A stretch of DNA of 64,000 bases, from NCBI RefSeq assembly GCF_029893355.1, contig NZ_JARZAI010000022.1:1-64000 (forward strand), in the 5' to 3' direction. Of this stretch, positions 52,204 to 60,688 are shown piece by piece. Positions within the stretch are counted from its first letter, which is position 1. Each line of letters opens with the position of its first letter. The notes under the pieces were generated by a model. The model searched no databases and had not been told where the DNA came from. It saw nothing but the letters and a program-made list of their open reading frames with translations. The stretch is from Kitasatospora sp. MAA4. GTDB lineage: Bacteria; Actinomycetota; Actinomycetes; Streptomycetales; Streptomycetaceae. A program made the translations under genes and the position numbers.

Positions 52204-53783
52204 GCGCCGCCCCCAGCACCACTCCTCCCGTCTCCGAGAACGTCCGCCCGATCCGGCGCGCGCTGGTCAGCGTGTACGACAAGACCGGCCTGGAGGAGCT
52301 GGCCCAGGGCCTGCACGCCGCCGGGGTCGAGCTGGTCTCCACCGGCTCCACCGCCGCCCGGATCGCCGCCGCCGGCGTCCCGGTGACCGAGGTCTCCGAG
52401 CTCACCGGGTTCCCGGAGTGCCTGGACGGGCGCGTGAAGACGCTGCACCCCCGCGTGCACGCCGGTGTGCTCGCCGACCTGCGCCTGGAGTCGCACCGCG
52501 CGCAGCTGGCCGAGCTGGGCATCGAGCCGTTCGACCTGGTCGTGGTGAACCTCTACCCGTTCAAGGCCACCGTCGCCTCCGGCGCCACCCCGGACGAGTG
52601 CGTGGAGCAGATCGACATCGGCGGCCCGTCGATGGTGCGCGCTGCCGCCAAGAACCACCCCTCGGTCGCCGTCGTGGTCGACCCGGCCCGCTACGCCGAC
52701 GTCCTGGCGGCCGTGAAGTCCGGCGGCTTCGACCTGCTGACCCGCAAGCGGCTGGCCGGCACGGCCTTCGCGCACACCGCCGCGTACGACGTCGCGGTGG
52801 CGCAGTGGTTCGAGACCTCGGGCTACACCGAGAGCGAGGAGGCCTTCCCGGCGTTCCTCGGCGCCACCTGGGAGCGCTCGAACGTCCTGCGCTACGGCGA
52901 GAACCCGCACCAGAGCGCGGCGCTGTACGTGGACGGCACCGGCGGCCTGGCCGGCGCCGAGCAGCTGCACGGCAAGGAGATGTCGTACAACAACTACGTC
53001 GACACCGACGCCGCCCGCCGTGCCGCCTACGACCACGACGGCCCGGCTGTGGCGATCATCAAGCACGCCAACCCGTGCGGCATCGCGACCGCTGACGACG
53101 TCGTCGAGGCGCACCGCAAGGCGCACGAGTGCGACCCGGTCTCGGCCTACGGCGGCGTGATCGCCGTCAACCGCCCGGTGACGGTCGCGCTGGCCGAGCA
53201 GATCGCGCCGATCTTCACCGAGGTCGTCGTCGCCCCCGCGTTCGAGGACGGCGCCGTCGAGGTGCTGGCCCGCAAGAAGAACCTCCGCGTGCTGCGCGCC
53301 CCCGAGGCGCCCTGCGAGCGGCGCGAGGCGCGCCGGATCAGCGGCGGCCTGCTGTTCCAGGAAGTCGACCGGATCGACGCTGAGGGCGACGACCCGGCCA
53401 ACTGGACGCTGGCCACCGGCGAGGCCCTGTCGGAGACCGACCTCGCCGACCTGTCCTTCGCCTGGCGCGCCTGCCGTGCCGTCAAGTCCAACGCGATCCT
53501 GCTCGCCAAGGACGGCGCCTCGGTCGGCGTCGGCATGGGCCAGGTCAACCGCGTCGACTCGGCGAAGCTCGCGGTCGAGCGGGCCGGCGAGCGCGCGGTG
53601 GGGTCGTTCGCGGCCTCGGACGCGTTCTTCCCGTTCGCGGACGGCCTGCAGATCCTGATCGACGGCGGCGTCAAGGCCGTTGTCCAGCCGGGCGGTTCGA
53701 TCCGTGACGAGGAGGTCGTCGCGGCTGCGGCGGCTGCCGGGGTGACGATGTACTTCACCGGGACGCGGCACTTCTTCCACTGA
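52200..53783 (+). CDS. purH: bifunctional AICAR transformylase / IMP cyclohydrolase
   Basis: 527 aa from ATG 52200 (GAAAGG upstream). Last two steps of IMP synthesis. Residues ~1-200 are the MGS-like IMP cyclohydrolase (RALVSVYDKTGLEELAQGL, ELTGFPECLDGRVKTLHP). The AICAR transformylase follows with K288-H289 in KHANPCG and ends YFTGTRHFFH. Its final 24 bases are an exact direct repeat of 62036-62059, but the gene is intact, as expected when an element integrates at a gene end and restores it. Confidence 0.98.
   Translation: MSAAPSTTPPVSENVRPIRRALVSVYDKTGLEELAQGLHAAGVELVSTGSTAARIAAAGVPVTEVSELTGFPECLDGRVKTLHPRVHAGVLADLRLESHRAQLAELGIEPFDLVVVNLYPFKATVASGATPDECVEQIDIGGPSMVRAAAKNHPSVAVVVDPARYADVLAAVKSGGFDLLTRKRLAGTAFAHTAAYDVAVAQWFETSGYTESEEAFPAFLGATWERSNVLRYGENPHQSAALYVDGTGGLAGAEQLHGKEMSYNNYVDTDAARRAAYDHDGPAVAIIKHANPCGIATADDVVEAHRKAHECDPVSAYGGVIAVNRPVTVALAEQIAPIFTEVVVAPAFEDGAVEVLARKKNLRVLRAPEAPCERREARRISGGLLFQEVDRIDAEGDDPANWTLATGEALSETDLADLSFAWRACRAVKSNAILLAKDGASVGVGMGQVNRVDSAKLAVERAGERAVGSFAASDAFFPFADGLQILIDGGVKAVVQPGGSIRDEEVVAAAAAAGVTMYFTGTRHFFH
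53760..53783 (+). repeat. left copy of a 24-bp direct repeat (candidate attachment site in purH)
   Basis: The last seven codons plus stop of purH, starting GGGACGCGGCAC and ending with TGA, are identical to 62036-62059. Bases on either side differ. This is the structure expected of an attachment-site core. Confidence 0.8.
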
Positions 53784-53789
53784 GACGAA

Positions 53790-53826
53790 AGGACAGGCAC
53801 AGGTCCCGGAGACCTGTGCCTGTCCT
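53790..53826 (+). terminator. terminator after purH
   Basis: A 16-bp perfect stem (AGGACAGGCACAGGTC, 53790-53805; complement 53811-53826) with a 5-base loop. If the purH 3' end is an integration site, this terminator came with the element. Confidence 0.9.
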
Positions 53827-53886
53827 GCTCTCACAGCTGATCGAATTCCCTTCCCGCCCCGGCAGTTGAGGTTCTACGATGGCTCG

Positions 53887-54321
53887 ATGCCGTCGATCAA
53901 GCAGGTTCAGATCACCTTCGACTGCGCGGAACCTGAGCGCGTCGCCCGCTTCTGGCGCGAGGTGCTGGGGTACGAAGTACCGCCGGTGCCGGAGGGCTTC
54001 GCCACCTGGGCCGATTACGATCGCTCACTGCCGCCCGAGCACGAGGGCCCGGCGTACGCCTGGATCAACCCCGTGGATGGGGCCCCGCGACTGTTCTTCC
54101 AGCGCGTTCCCGAAGGCAAGGTCGTGAAGAACCGGCTGCACCTCGACGTGCGGGTCGGCACCGGACTCGTGGGCGAGGAGCGGCTGGCCGTGCTGGAGGC
54201 CGAGTGCGCACGGCTGATCGCGCTCGGCGCGGCGCGGGTGCAGCTGCTGCTTGCCGATGACGAGAACGAGTCGTGCCTGGTGATGCAGGACGTCGAGGGC
54301 AACGAGTTCTGCCTCGACTGA
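53887..54321 (+). CDS. VOC-family (glyoxalase/dioxygenase-like) protein
   Basis: 144 aa from ATG 53887. Opens MPSIKQVQITFDCAEPERVA and has ARFWREVLGYEVPPVPEG then RLFFQRVPEGKVVKNRLHLD and a late VMQDVEGNEFCLD, the paired beta-alpha-beta-beta-beta modules of the vicinal-oxygen-chelate fold with HLD and E as potential metal ligands. Commonly antibiotic-binding or isomerase-like enzymes; substrate unknown. First gene inside the putative purH-integrated island. Confidence 0.88.
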   Translation: MPSIKQVQITFDCAEPERVARFWREVLGYEVPPVPEGFATWADYDRSLPPEHEGPAYAWINPVDGAPRLFFQRVPEGKVVKNRLHLDVRVGTGLVGEERLAVLEAECARLIALGAARVQLLLADDENESCLVMQDVEGNEFCLD

Positions 54322-54337
54322 GCGGTCGCTGCTCGGG

Positions 54338-54712
54338 CTAGGACTCCGAGTCCGAACTGCCTTGTTCGATCTGCCGGATGAGCCGCTTGAGCTGGGTGAC
54401 CTCGTCCTGCAGGGCGCGGCCGCCGGCGGGGGTGAGGGAGAGCCAGGTGCGGGCGCGTTTGCCCTCGTAGCCCTTCTCGATGCGGACCAGTTCGGCCTTC
54501 TCCAGGACGGCCAGGTGCTGGCTGAGGTTTCCGGCGGTGAGGCCGAGGGCCGTGCGCAGGAAGCCGAACTCGACCCTGCGCCCCTGGTGGGCGACGGTGA
54601 GGATGCCGAGACGGACGCGCTGGTGGACCACGTCGTCGAGGCCGTTGACGGGGTGCTGGTCGGCCGGGGGAGTCTGTTCGGTCTGCTTGCTCTGCTCGCT
54701 CTGCTTGCTCAT
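54338..54712 (-). CDS. winged-helix transcriptional regulator
   Basis: 124 aa. After a Gln/Glu-rich tip (MSKQSEQSKQTEQTPPADQH) a winged-helix domain follows: VHQRVRLGILTVAHQG, FGFLRTALGLTAGNLSQHLA and LEKAELVRIEKGYEGKRART, a MarR/ArsR-like fold of the small single-wHTH type. The ATG overlaps the membrane-protein stop by 4 bases (ATGA), so the two are coupled. Such pairs are common in actinobacteria; the regulator probably controls its own operon. Confidence 0.85.
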   Translation of the reverse strand: MSKQSEQSKQTEQTPPADQHPVNGLDDVVHQRVRLGILTVAHQGRRVEFGFLRTALGLTAGNLSQHLAVLEKAELVRIEKGYEGKRARTWLSLTPAGGRALQDEVTQLKRLIRQIEQGSSDSES

Positions 54713-55458
54713 GAGGAATCAGCGCGCCTTCCGGACAGCTCGGCCAGGCCGAAACCGAGGGCGCCGAGCAGGAGCAGCATGCCGGGGACACCGAAGCAGG
54801 GCAGCTCGGACCAGGGTGAGGTCACGGCGATCCCGGCCCACCCGGTGGTCAACGGCACCAGCTCGACGGCCAGGTACACCACGGTGAGCAGCAGCAGCGC
54901 GCGGTTCCGTTCCACCCAGGCCAGCACCAGCAGCGGGAGCCCGACGGCCATGGCGTTCCCGGCGAGTCGTTCGAGGAACATCGTCACCCCGGAGCCAGGG
55001 TCGAGGTGCAGGCCCCAGAAGTCGACCCGGCTGCCGGGCTGACCCGGCCCCTGGTGGAGGATCCAGAACGCGGTGGCCGTCGCCAGGCCGACCAGGGCGA
55101 TCCCGGTGAGAACGTACGGCCGGACCGGGGTGCCCACTCCGCGGTTGCGGGAGCGGCGGATGTAGAAGTACGCCGTCGCGGCGTAGGCGAGGGCAAGCCC
55201 GACCGGCCAGTAGATCGGCGAGCCCTGCTTGATCAGGGTGCAGTCGCTGCCTGTCGCGGGGCCGCTCGCCGGGCAGGGGAGGGTCTCGACGTTGAAGGTT
55301 AAGCGGCTGACCAGGATGCCGCCCAGCGTGAGCGCGCCGAGCAGCAGGAGCGGGAACCAGGTCCCGCGTTGGGCCGAGCGGACTCGGCGGGTCAAGTCGC
55401 CGAGCCGGGCCAGGACTTCGTGGGGGGTGGCCGACGACGGCACCGATGCATCTGTCAT
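54709..55458 (-). CDS. multi-pass membrane protein
   Basis: 249 aa from ATG 55456-55458. The first cytosolic part (EVLARLGDLTRRVRSAQRGT) leads to about six hydrophobic helices (WFPLLLLGALTLGGILVSRL, PVGLALAYAATAYFYI, RPYVLTGIALVGLATATAF, LLVLAWVERNRALLLLTVVYLAVEL, GMLLLLGALGFGLAEL). One outside loop has two Cys (PCPASGPATGSDC). No family recognised. Coupled to the downstream winged-helix regulator. Confidence 0.75.
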   Translation of the reverse strand: MTDASVPSSATPHEVLARLGDLTRRVRSAQRGTWFPLLLLGALTLGGILVSRLTFNVETLPCPASGPATGSDCTLIKQGSPIYWPVGLALAYAATAYFYIRRSRNRGVGTPVRPYVLTGIALVGLATATAFWILHQGPGQPGSRVDFWGLHLDPGSGVTMFLERLAGNAMAVGLPLLVLAWVERNRALLLLTVVYLAVELVPLTTGWAGIAVTSPWSELPCFGVPGMLLLLGALGFGLAELSGRRADSS

Positions 55459-55705
55459 GCCGTCAGCTTTGCATCGCAAACCAGTTGTGGCAAGAGACCG
55501 TGATGCCGAGGCCGCGCACCCGTGTCGTCCGACCCACGGGTGTCGCGGTTGCACCCGGAGGCGAGACATGCCTGTTAGGGCATGAATTCCGCACATGTGG
55601 TCGCTTCCTCTTACTTTGCAGAGATCGTGCGGACTACGCTGCGGATTCCGTCAAGACCGGATGTTCTGCAAGGATTCTCTGTCTCAAGAGTTGAGGAACA
55701 ACGCC

Positions 55706-56674
55706 ATGAGTGCTTCCCGTCGTGATCTGCTCAAGTGGGGTGTCGGAGTGGGCGGAGCTGCCGCTGTCGCGAGCCTCCTCAACTCGCCCTCCGCGCAGGC
55801 GAATCCCGCAGTCCCGTCCATGACGAGCTGGATGTCGGCGCTGTCCGGCAGTATCACGCTGAACAATCTCACCATTCCCGGCACCCACGATTCGTGCTGC
55901 GACGGTAACGGCAGCGGAGCGGCCTTCGCTAAGACGCAGGGGCTGGGAATCACCGACCAGCTCTTCGGCCTGGGTATCCGCTTCCTCGACATTCGCTGCA
56001 ACGGGCTTCAGGGAACGGCGAGCCAGCTGGGTATCTACCACGACAAGTACTACCAGAACCTCCGACTCGAAGACGTCCTCAACCAGTGTCGTGCTTTTCT
56101 GTCGCAGCACCCCGGGGAGACGCTGATCATGCGTCTGCGCAACGAGTCGGCCGGTGGCCAGGCCCTCGCCCGGGAGGAGTTCAAGCGCCGCGTCAACTAC
56201 TACTTCAATGAGCTGGGATTCCGCAGCCTGTTCTGGCTCAACCCCAACTCCGCCTCCACCTGGCCGACGCTCAGCGCCGCACGCGGCCGGATCGTGCTGC
56301 TCAACGACTTCGACGACAGCAACGAGTGGCAGCAGATCACCTGGGGCAGCGACACCTGGTTCCGCACCCAGGACAATTATCAGTACGGAAACCCGGACGA
56401 TCGCGTCGGCCTGGCAGCGAAGGCCAAGGCCATCGTCGCGCAGTTCGACCAGGCGTTCCTCAACCCGGGCGCACAGCAGATGTACGTCAACTTCACCAGC
56501 TTCGCGGGTCACTTGGGCATCCCCTACACCAACGCCGAGCACCTGATGCCCGGGGTCCGCGCGTACCTGAGTGCGCGGACGAGCCAGCGGGCGCGTTTCG
56601 GCATCGTGCCGATGGACTTCCCGGACGCGTACTCGGACATCCCGACGATGCTGGTGCAGAAGAACTTCGTCTAG
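55706..56674 (+). CDS. Tat-exported phosphatidylinositol-specific phospholipase C
   Basis: 322 aa from ATG 55706. Twin-arginine signal SRRDLLKWGVGVGGAAAVASLL with cleavage near AQA-NP. PI-PLC X-domain features: H61 in PGTHDSCC and H112 in GIYHDKYY, the two catalytic histidines, with RFLDIRC and ETLIMRLRNESAG. It cleaves PI or GPI-like lipids and is secreted, with possible roles in nutrient scavenging or interaction with eukaryotes. Not linked in an operon. A hairpin terminator follows at 56707. Confidence 0.93.
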   Translation: MSASRRDLLKWGVGVGGAAAVASLLNSPSAQANPAVPSMTSWMSALSGSITLNNLTIPGTHDSCCDGNGSGAAFAKTQGLGITDQLFGLGIRFLDIRCNGLQGTASQLGIYHDKYYQNLRLEDVLNQCRAFLSQHPGETLIMRLRNESAGGQALAREEFKRRVNYYFNELGFRSLFWLNPNSASTWPTLSAARGRIVLLNDFDDSNEWQQITWGSDTWFRTQDNYQYGNPDDRVGLAAKAKAIVAQFDQAFLNPGAQQMYVNFTSFAGHLGIPYTNAEHLMPGVRAYLSARTSQRARFGIVPMDFPDAYSDIPTMLVQKNFV

Positions 56675-56706
56675 CAGTGGGGTAGGCCTGCTGGGCGGTT
56701 GGACGA

Positions 56707-56741
56707 CTGACGGGCCGTGGGCATCGCCCACGGCCCGTCAG
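56707..56741 (+). terminator. terminator after the PI-PLC gene
   Basis: A 16-bp perfect stem (CTGACGGGCCGTGGGC, 56707-56722; complement 56726-56741) with a 3-base loop, followed by TGTTTTA. It lies 33 bases past the stop. Confidence 0.92.
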
Positions 56742-56800
56742 GTGTTTTACGCGACGAAGTGGTCGAACTCGCCGGCCCTGTCCGGCCTCCCGCCTCCGTT
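56742..56800 (-). pseudogene. relic of a DUF397 gene 3' end
   Basis: The minus strand here reads ...DRAGEFDHFVA then a stop, matching the C-terminus of the intact DUF397 protein at 62123-62317 (KAGEFDHFAV). 23 bases, 56755-56777, are identical to 62131-62153. Upstream the frame loses similarity after ~14 codons, so only the tail of a former gene remains. Both copies lie just beyond a strong terminator. Confidence 0.7.
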
Positions 56801-56844
56801 TGCCCCGCGCCACCGGATCGGGCACGCCGCCGGCCCCGGCCCGC

Positions 56845-57312
56845 TCACCGCCCGCCCGGGCCCGGCTCCGCCGGCGGTCCGCCCCGGCCGCCGAAGGTCA
56901 ACCGTGAGAAGTCGCGCCCCTGGACCACGACGTTCTGGCGCCCACCCGAGACCTCGTTGTGCACCACCTCGTACCGGCCCTCGTCTCGGGGTGGAGCCAA
57001 CTCATCTAGCAATGCGCGCAGTTCGGCCGCCGCACCTGGGTCCGCGGCCAGCAGGCGCCGCAGCCGGATCCGCCACTGCGCCTCCACGTCACGCGCCAGC
57101 CCGTTATCCCCGTCCGCCCGGGCCGTGGTCAACTCGGCTCGGGAGCTCTCAAGTTCACCGAGTACCGTCTCATTCTCATCGTCGCCCTCGGCACTGCGGC
57201 TCAAGAACCGGGCCATCCGGCCCCGCACTGCAGTCCAGGCATCCGACACCATCAGCCCTACCAGGGTCGTCGCCCCCGATGAGGCCAGCCCCACCAGTTC
57301 CGCTTCCACCAC
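56845..57312 (-). CDS. 155-aa protein with a C-terminal SG..VVQ-type peptide
   Basis: Starts at one of two adjacent GTG codons (57312 or 57309); longer in-frame extensions are not coding-like. Residues ~1-35 are hydrophobic/glycine-rich (LVGLASSGATTLVGLMVS), then an amphipathic helical region (ELESSRAELTTARADGDNGL, QWRIRLRRLLAADPGAAAEL), ending with VVHNEVSGGRQNVVVQGRDF and a Gly/Pro tail. The peptide SG-x4-5-VVQ-(G/A)-x recurs at the N-terminus of the STAND NTPase at 58289 (LSGSAHDVVQAGNVHGGVHF). The last gene of the island operon. Function not recognised. Confidence 0.65.
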   Translation of the reverse strand: MVEAELVGLASSGATTLVGLMVSDAWTAVRGRMARFLSRSAEGDDENETVLGELESSRAELTTARADGDNGLARDVEAQWRIRLRRLLAADPGAAAELRALLDELAPPRDEGRYEVVHNEVSGGRQNVVVQGRDFSRLTFGGRGGPPAEPGPGGR

Positions 57313-57344
57313 ACCCACCCCGTCCCGTATGCCTGCCCCTGCTG

Positions 57345-58292
57345 CTAGCCGTAGTTCCTCGTCCAGGTGGTCAGCACGGGCCGGTAGCCCACCCGCGCCC
57401 ACAGGGGTGCGGCGAGCGGGTTGTGCAGGCTGTGGTGGAGCAGCACGGCCTGCGCGCCACGTGCCCGGAGCTTCGCATGTGCGGCGGCGACCAGCGCCTG
57501 CCCCACCGACTTCCGCCTCGCCTCCGGTTCGACGAACAGCCGGGACAGGTACCCCGTGGGCTCCGTGGTGACCTGCTGTTCGATCCACGCGCCGTGCGGG
57601 AACGTCCCGTGCAGGAATCCGGCCGGTACGCCGTCGATCAGCGCGGTCAGCACGAAGGAGGGCTCGCCCGCCAGGGCACCGGCCAGCTCATCCGCCAGCA
57701 GGGTCCGGAGGGCCGCCCGCCGAGGCAGCACCCCTAGTTGGGTCTCGAACAGGTGCAGCCGCTCCGCCTGCCCGACAAGCCGCTCCAGGTCGTCCGGCCG
57801 GGCGGGACGTACAGTCGTTCCGCCCGGCGGATCCGTCCGCTGCGCCAGCCGCTTGAGGACCAGGGAGGTCAGCGGGGCGAAGCCGTGCCGGACGAGCGGA
57901 GCGGCGCAGGCTGTGTCCAGGCTGGGCCAAGTGAGCACCGTGGACCGGTCGGTGTCTAGCTGGGCATCCGGCCCAGCGCCGAGCTGGCTGAGCAGTCCGG
58001 CCAGTACCTCGTCGAAGGCCGCTGCGGGGTCCGGTCCGAAGACGCGTACCTGCAACACGTGGCGGCGCAGCGCACCCCAGAGGGCCTCGAACGTGTCCTT
58101 GCCGAATCGGTACTCTTCGATCCGGCCAGCCGCGACTGACCCGTTCCTGCTGGAGACGGCGAGTTCTTGGTCCTCCGCCAGCGGGGGCGCGGGGGCTATC
58201 CGGGGGTCGATCTGGGCCACTCTGCGGTCGTGACGTTCCATCAGAAGAGCGATGGGGTCGGCTCCGAGGCTGGCCGCGAGGCGCTTGTTCAC
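57345..58292 (-). CDS. GNAT-family N-acetyltransferase
   Basis: 315 aa from GTG 58290-58292, overlapping the stop of the NTPase gene (GTGA). The C-terminal GNAT domain has GYLSRLFVEPEARRKSVGQA (acetyl-CoA pyrophosphate-binding R-x-x-x-x-G/A) and ends LWARVGYRPVLTTWTRNYG. The N-terminal ~150 residues (LQVRVFGPDPAAAFDEVLAG, TVLTWPSLDTACAAPLVRHG) look like a second, degenerate GNAT copy, as in mycothiol-synthase-type proteins. Strict coupling to the STAND NTPase suggests a modifying effector or a partner substrate, rather than general metabolism. Confidence 0.85.
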   Translation of the reverse strand: MNKRLAASLGADPIALLMERHDRRVAQIDPRIAPAPPLAEDQELAVSSRNGSVAAGRIEEYRFGKDTFEALWGALRRHVLQVRVFGPDPAAAFDEVLAGLLSQLGAGPDAQLDTDRSTVLTWPSLDTACAAPLVRHGFAPLTSLVLKRLAQRTDPPGGTTVRPARPDDLERLVGQAERLHLFETQLGVLPRRAALRTLLADELAGALAGEPSFVLTALIDGVPAGFLHGTFPHGAWIEQQVTTEPTGYLSRLFVEPEARRKSVGQALVAAAHAKLRARGAQAVLLHHSLHNPLAAPLWARVGYRPVLTTWTRNYG

Positions 58293-60688
58293 GGGAACAG
58301 CCCCGCGATCCGCTCGCGCTGGGCCGTCGCGCGCGCGTCATCGAAGCCGCTCAGGACCGCCGCGGCCTCCGCGGCGCAGCCCGCGGCCCCCTCTCCGTCA
58401 CCGGCACCGGACAGTGCCGGCGCCAGGTTGACCAGGGCATTGGCGAGGGCCCACTGATCCCGGGTGTCGCGGTAGGTGACGACGGCCATGCGGTGGAATC
58501 CGGCCGCCTCGGTGAAGCGGCCGAGGTCACGGTAGGCCTCGCCCGCGCAGTCGTGCGCCGCGGCCTCGCGGTTGCGGTCGCCGATCTGCCGCTGGGTCAC
58601 GGCTGATTCCTGACAGGACACCAGGGCCTCGCCCGGCTCCCCAAGGGCGCGTTGGATCCGCGCGAGTTCCAGGAGCCAGAAGGCTCCCGCGGCCGTGAGT
58701 CGGTCCGTCCGAGCGATGTCGAGGGCTTGCCGGATGGTGGACAGGGCGGCCTCTGGCTCGCCCCGCTCCCGTTGCGTCATCGACAAGTAGAACAGGGCGT
58801 TCCCCTCGTTGGCCCGGTCGCCCGCCTCCTGGCAGAGCCGGACCGCCTCGGTGAGGTCCGCCGCCGCGGCATCAAGCTGCAGCCCGTCGAACCGGGTCAT
58901 TCCCAGGTTGGACAGGAGCAGGGCCTCCCAGCGCAGATCCGCGAGGCCGCGGAAGATCTCCCGTCCTTCCTGGAACCGCGCCTCGGCGGTCGCAAGCCGA
59001 CGGCGCCGCCAATCGACCAGGCCGAGGGCGTTGACGGCGATGCCCTCGCCGTAGCGGTCGCCGGTCTCCCTGCGCAGCCGCAGCGCCTCGCGGTGGTGCA
59101 GCTCGGCCTCGTCCAGCCGCTGCGACTGCAAGTACGCCTTGCCCAGGCTGTCGCGCATCTCCGCCTGCCCCTGCCGGTCGCCGATGGCGGTGGCTGAAGC
59201 GAGACCGGTTTCGGATACGGCGATCCATTCCTGGAACGGGTTGCGGTGCATGTAGACGTCGCGCAGCAGGGCGGCGATCCGCCACGCCACCTCGTGTTGG
59301 CCGCTGGCCGCGGCTGTGCGGACGGCGGACACCACGTTGGCCCGTTCCAGCTCGAACCACTGCAACGCCGCAGCGCGGTCCGTGAACTCCTCCACGACCA
59401 CATCGGGATACGGCTCGGGCAGCGGGACGGGCCGCTCCAGCAGGGCCATGCGCGAGATCGCGCGGGCCAGGGCGAAGAGGTAGTGGCTCAGTATCCTCGC
59501 CAGGGCGCTGTCCCTGGCCTCCTCGCCCTCGTGCTGCGCCGCCTGCTGAGCGGCGTAGATTCGCAAGAGGTCGTGGAACTGGAACCGCCCGTACGCGGCC
59601 TGTTCGAGGACGTGCGCGCCCGTGAGGACGTCGAGCAACTGGCGGGCCACCGGGACAGTAGTGCCGGCGAGCGAGGCCGCAGCGGAGGCGCCGAACTCGG
59701 GGCCGGGGTGCAGACCCAACAGTCGGAACAGCCGCGCGGCTGGCTCCGACAGGGCTCGGTAGGACCAGGCGAAAACGGTCCGCACGGCGTCGGACTCGTC
59801 GTCCTCCTCGGCCGTCAGCGCATCCCACAGCGCCGACTCGTCCCGCAGGTCGGCGATCAGGTCGTTCAGGGGCATCAGTGGTCTGCTCGACGCGCGTTCG
59901 GCGGCGATCCGCAGGGCGAGCGGCAGCCGGGCGCACAGGCGGGCCAGCTCGGACAGGTCGGTGTCGGTGTCGGGCAGGGCACGGTACTCCGCCGTGACGG
60001 TGTGCAGCAGCCGCACCGCGTCCCGCTCGGAGAACACGTCCAGTGTGAGCCGGTGCGCGCCGTCCCTGGCGACCAGGCCAGAGAAGCGGTGCCGGCTGGT
60101 CACCAGCACCAGGCAGTCCGGGTTCCCAGGCAGCAGCGGCCGGACCTGGCTGACCGTCGCCGCGTTGTCCAGGATCACGAGCGCGCGCTGATCGGCCAGG
60201 AGCGACCGGAACAGTGCGGAGCGGTCCTCCAGGCGTGCCGGAATCGAGGACGGGGTGACGCCCAGGGCCCGCAGGAAGTGGTCGAGGGCCTGCTCCGCGG
60301 TGACCGGTTCGCCCGGGTCGTAGCCGCGCAGGTTCACGTAGAGCTGGCCGCCGGGGAACCGGTCGCGCACCCCGTGCGCCCAATGCAGGGCCAGCGAGGT
60401 CTTGCCCACGCCTGCGGTCCCGGTGATGACGTAGACCCCGTTGGCCCCCGAATCGCCGCCCCGCTCCGACCCTAGGACCGCGTCGAGCGCCTGGATCTCA
60501 TTGTGGCGATTGACGAAGCTCCCCACGTCTCCGGGTAGTTGACGAGGGGGAGCGGGACGACCCGGGTCCGTCCCCTGGTGGAAGTGGACTCCGCCGTGCA
60601 CGTTCCCGGCCTGCACCACGTCGTGCGCGGAGCCGGACAGGTCGGAATGGGACTCGAGGTGAGGGGGCTCGTCGGACGAGCGCGCCAT
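58289..60688 (-). CDS. NB-ARC/TPR STAND NTPase, AfsR-like without DNA-binding domain
   Basis: 799 aa, ATG 60686-60688. An N-terminal peptide SGSAHDVVQAGNVHGGVHFH precedes the NB-ARC NTPase: K96 of GTAGVGKTS, then LDNAATVSQVRPLL and SRHRFSGLV, with ARLCARLPLALRIAAER and RTVFAWSYRALSEPAARLFR of the ARC/winged-helix part to ~residue 370. About ten TPR-like repeats follow (EGIAVNALGLVDWRRRRLATAE, REAAAHDCAGEAYRDLGRF). No SARP DNA-binding domain, TIR or protease effector is fused, so signalling must act through partners, probably the neighbouring small proteins or the acetyltransferase. Confidence 0.92.
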   Translation of the reverse strand: MARSSDEPPHLESHSDLSGSAHDVVQAGNVHGGVHFHQGTDPGRPAPPRQLPGDVGSFVNRHNEIQALDAVLGSERGGDSGANGVYVITGTAGVGKTSLALHWAHGVRDRFPGGQLYVNLRGYDPGEPVTAEQALDHFLRALGVTPSSIPARLEDRSALFRSLLADQRALVILDNAATVSQVRPLLPGNPDCLVLVTSRHRFSGLVARDGAHRLTLDVFSERDAVRLLHTVTAEYRALPDTDTDLSELARLCARLPLALRIAAERASSRPLMPLNDLIADLRDESALWDALTAEEDDESDAVRTVFAWSYRALSEPAARLFRLLGLHPGPEFGASAAASLAGTTVPVARQLLDVLTGAHVLEQAAYGRFQFHDLLRIYAAQQAAQHEGEEARDSALARILSHYLFALARAISRMALLERPVPLPEPYPDVVVEEFTDRAAALQWFELERANVVSAVRTAAASGQHEVAWRIAALLRDVYMHRNPFQEWIAVSETGLASATAIGDRQGQAEMRDSLGKAYLQSQRLDEAELHHREALRLRRETGDRYGEGIAVNALGLVDWRRRRLATAEARFQEGREIFRGLADLRWEALLLSNLGMTRFDGLQLDAAAADLTEAVRLCQEAGDRANEGNALFYLSMTQRERGEPEAALSTIRQALDIARTDRLTAAGAFWLLELARIQRALGEPGEALVSCQESAVTQRQIGDRNREAAAHDCAGEAYRDLGRFTEAAGFHRMAVVTYRDTRDQWALANALVNLAPALSGAGDGEGAAGCAAEAAAVLSGFDDARATAQRERIAGLFP

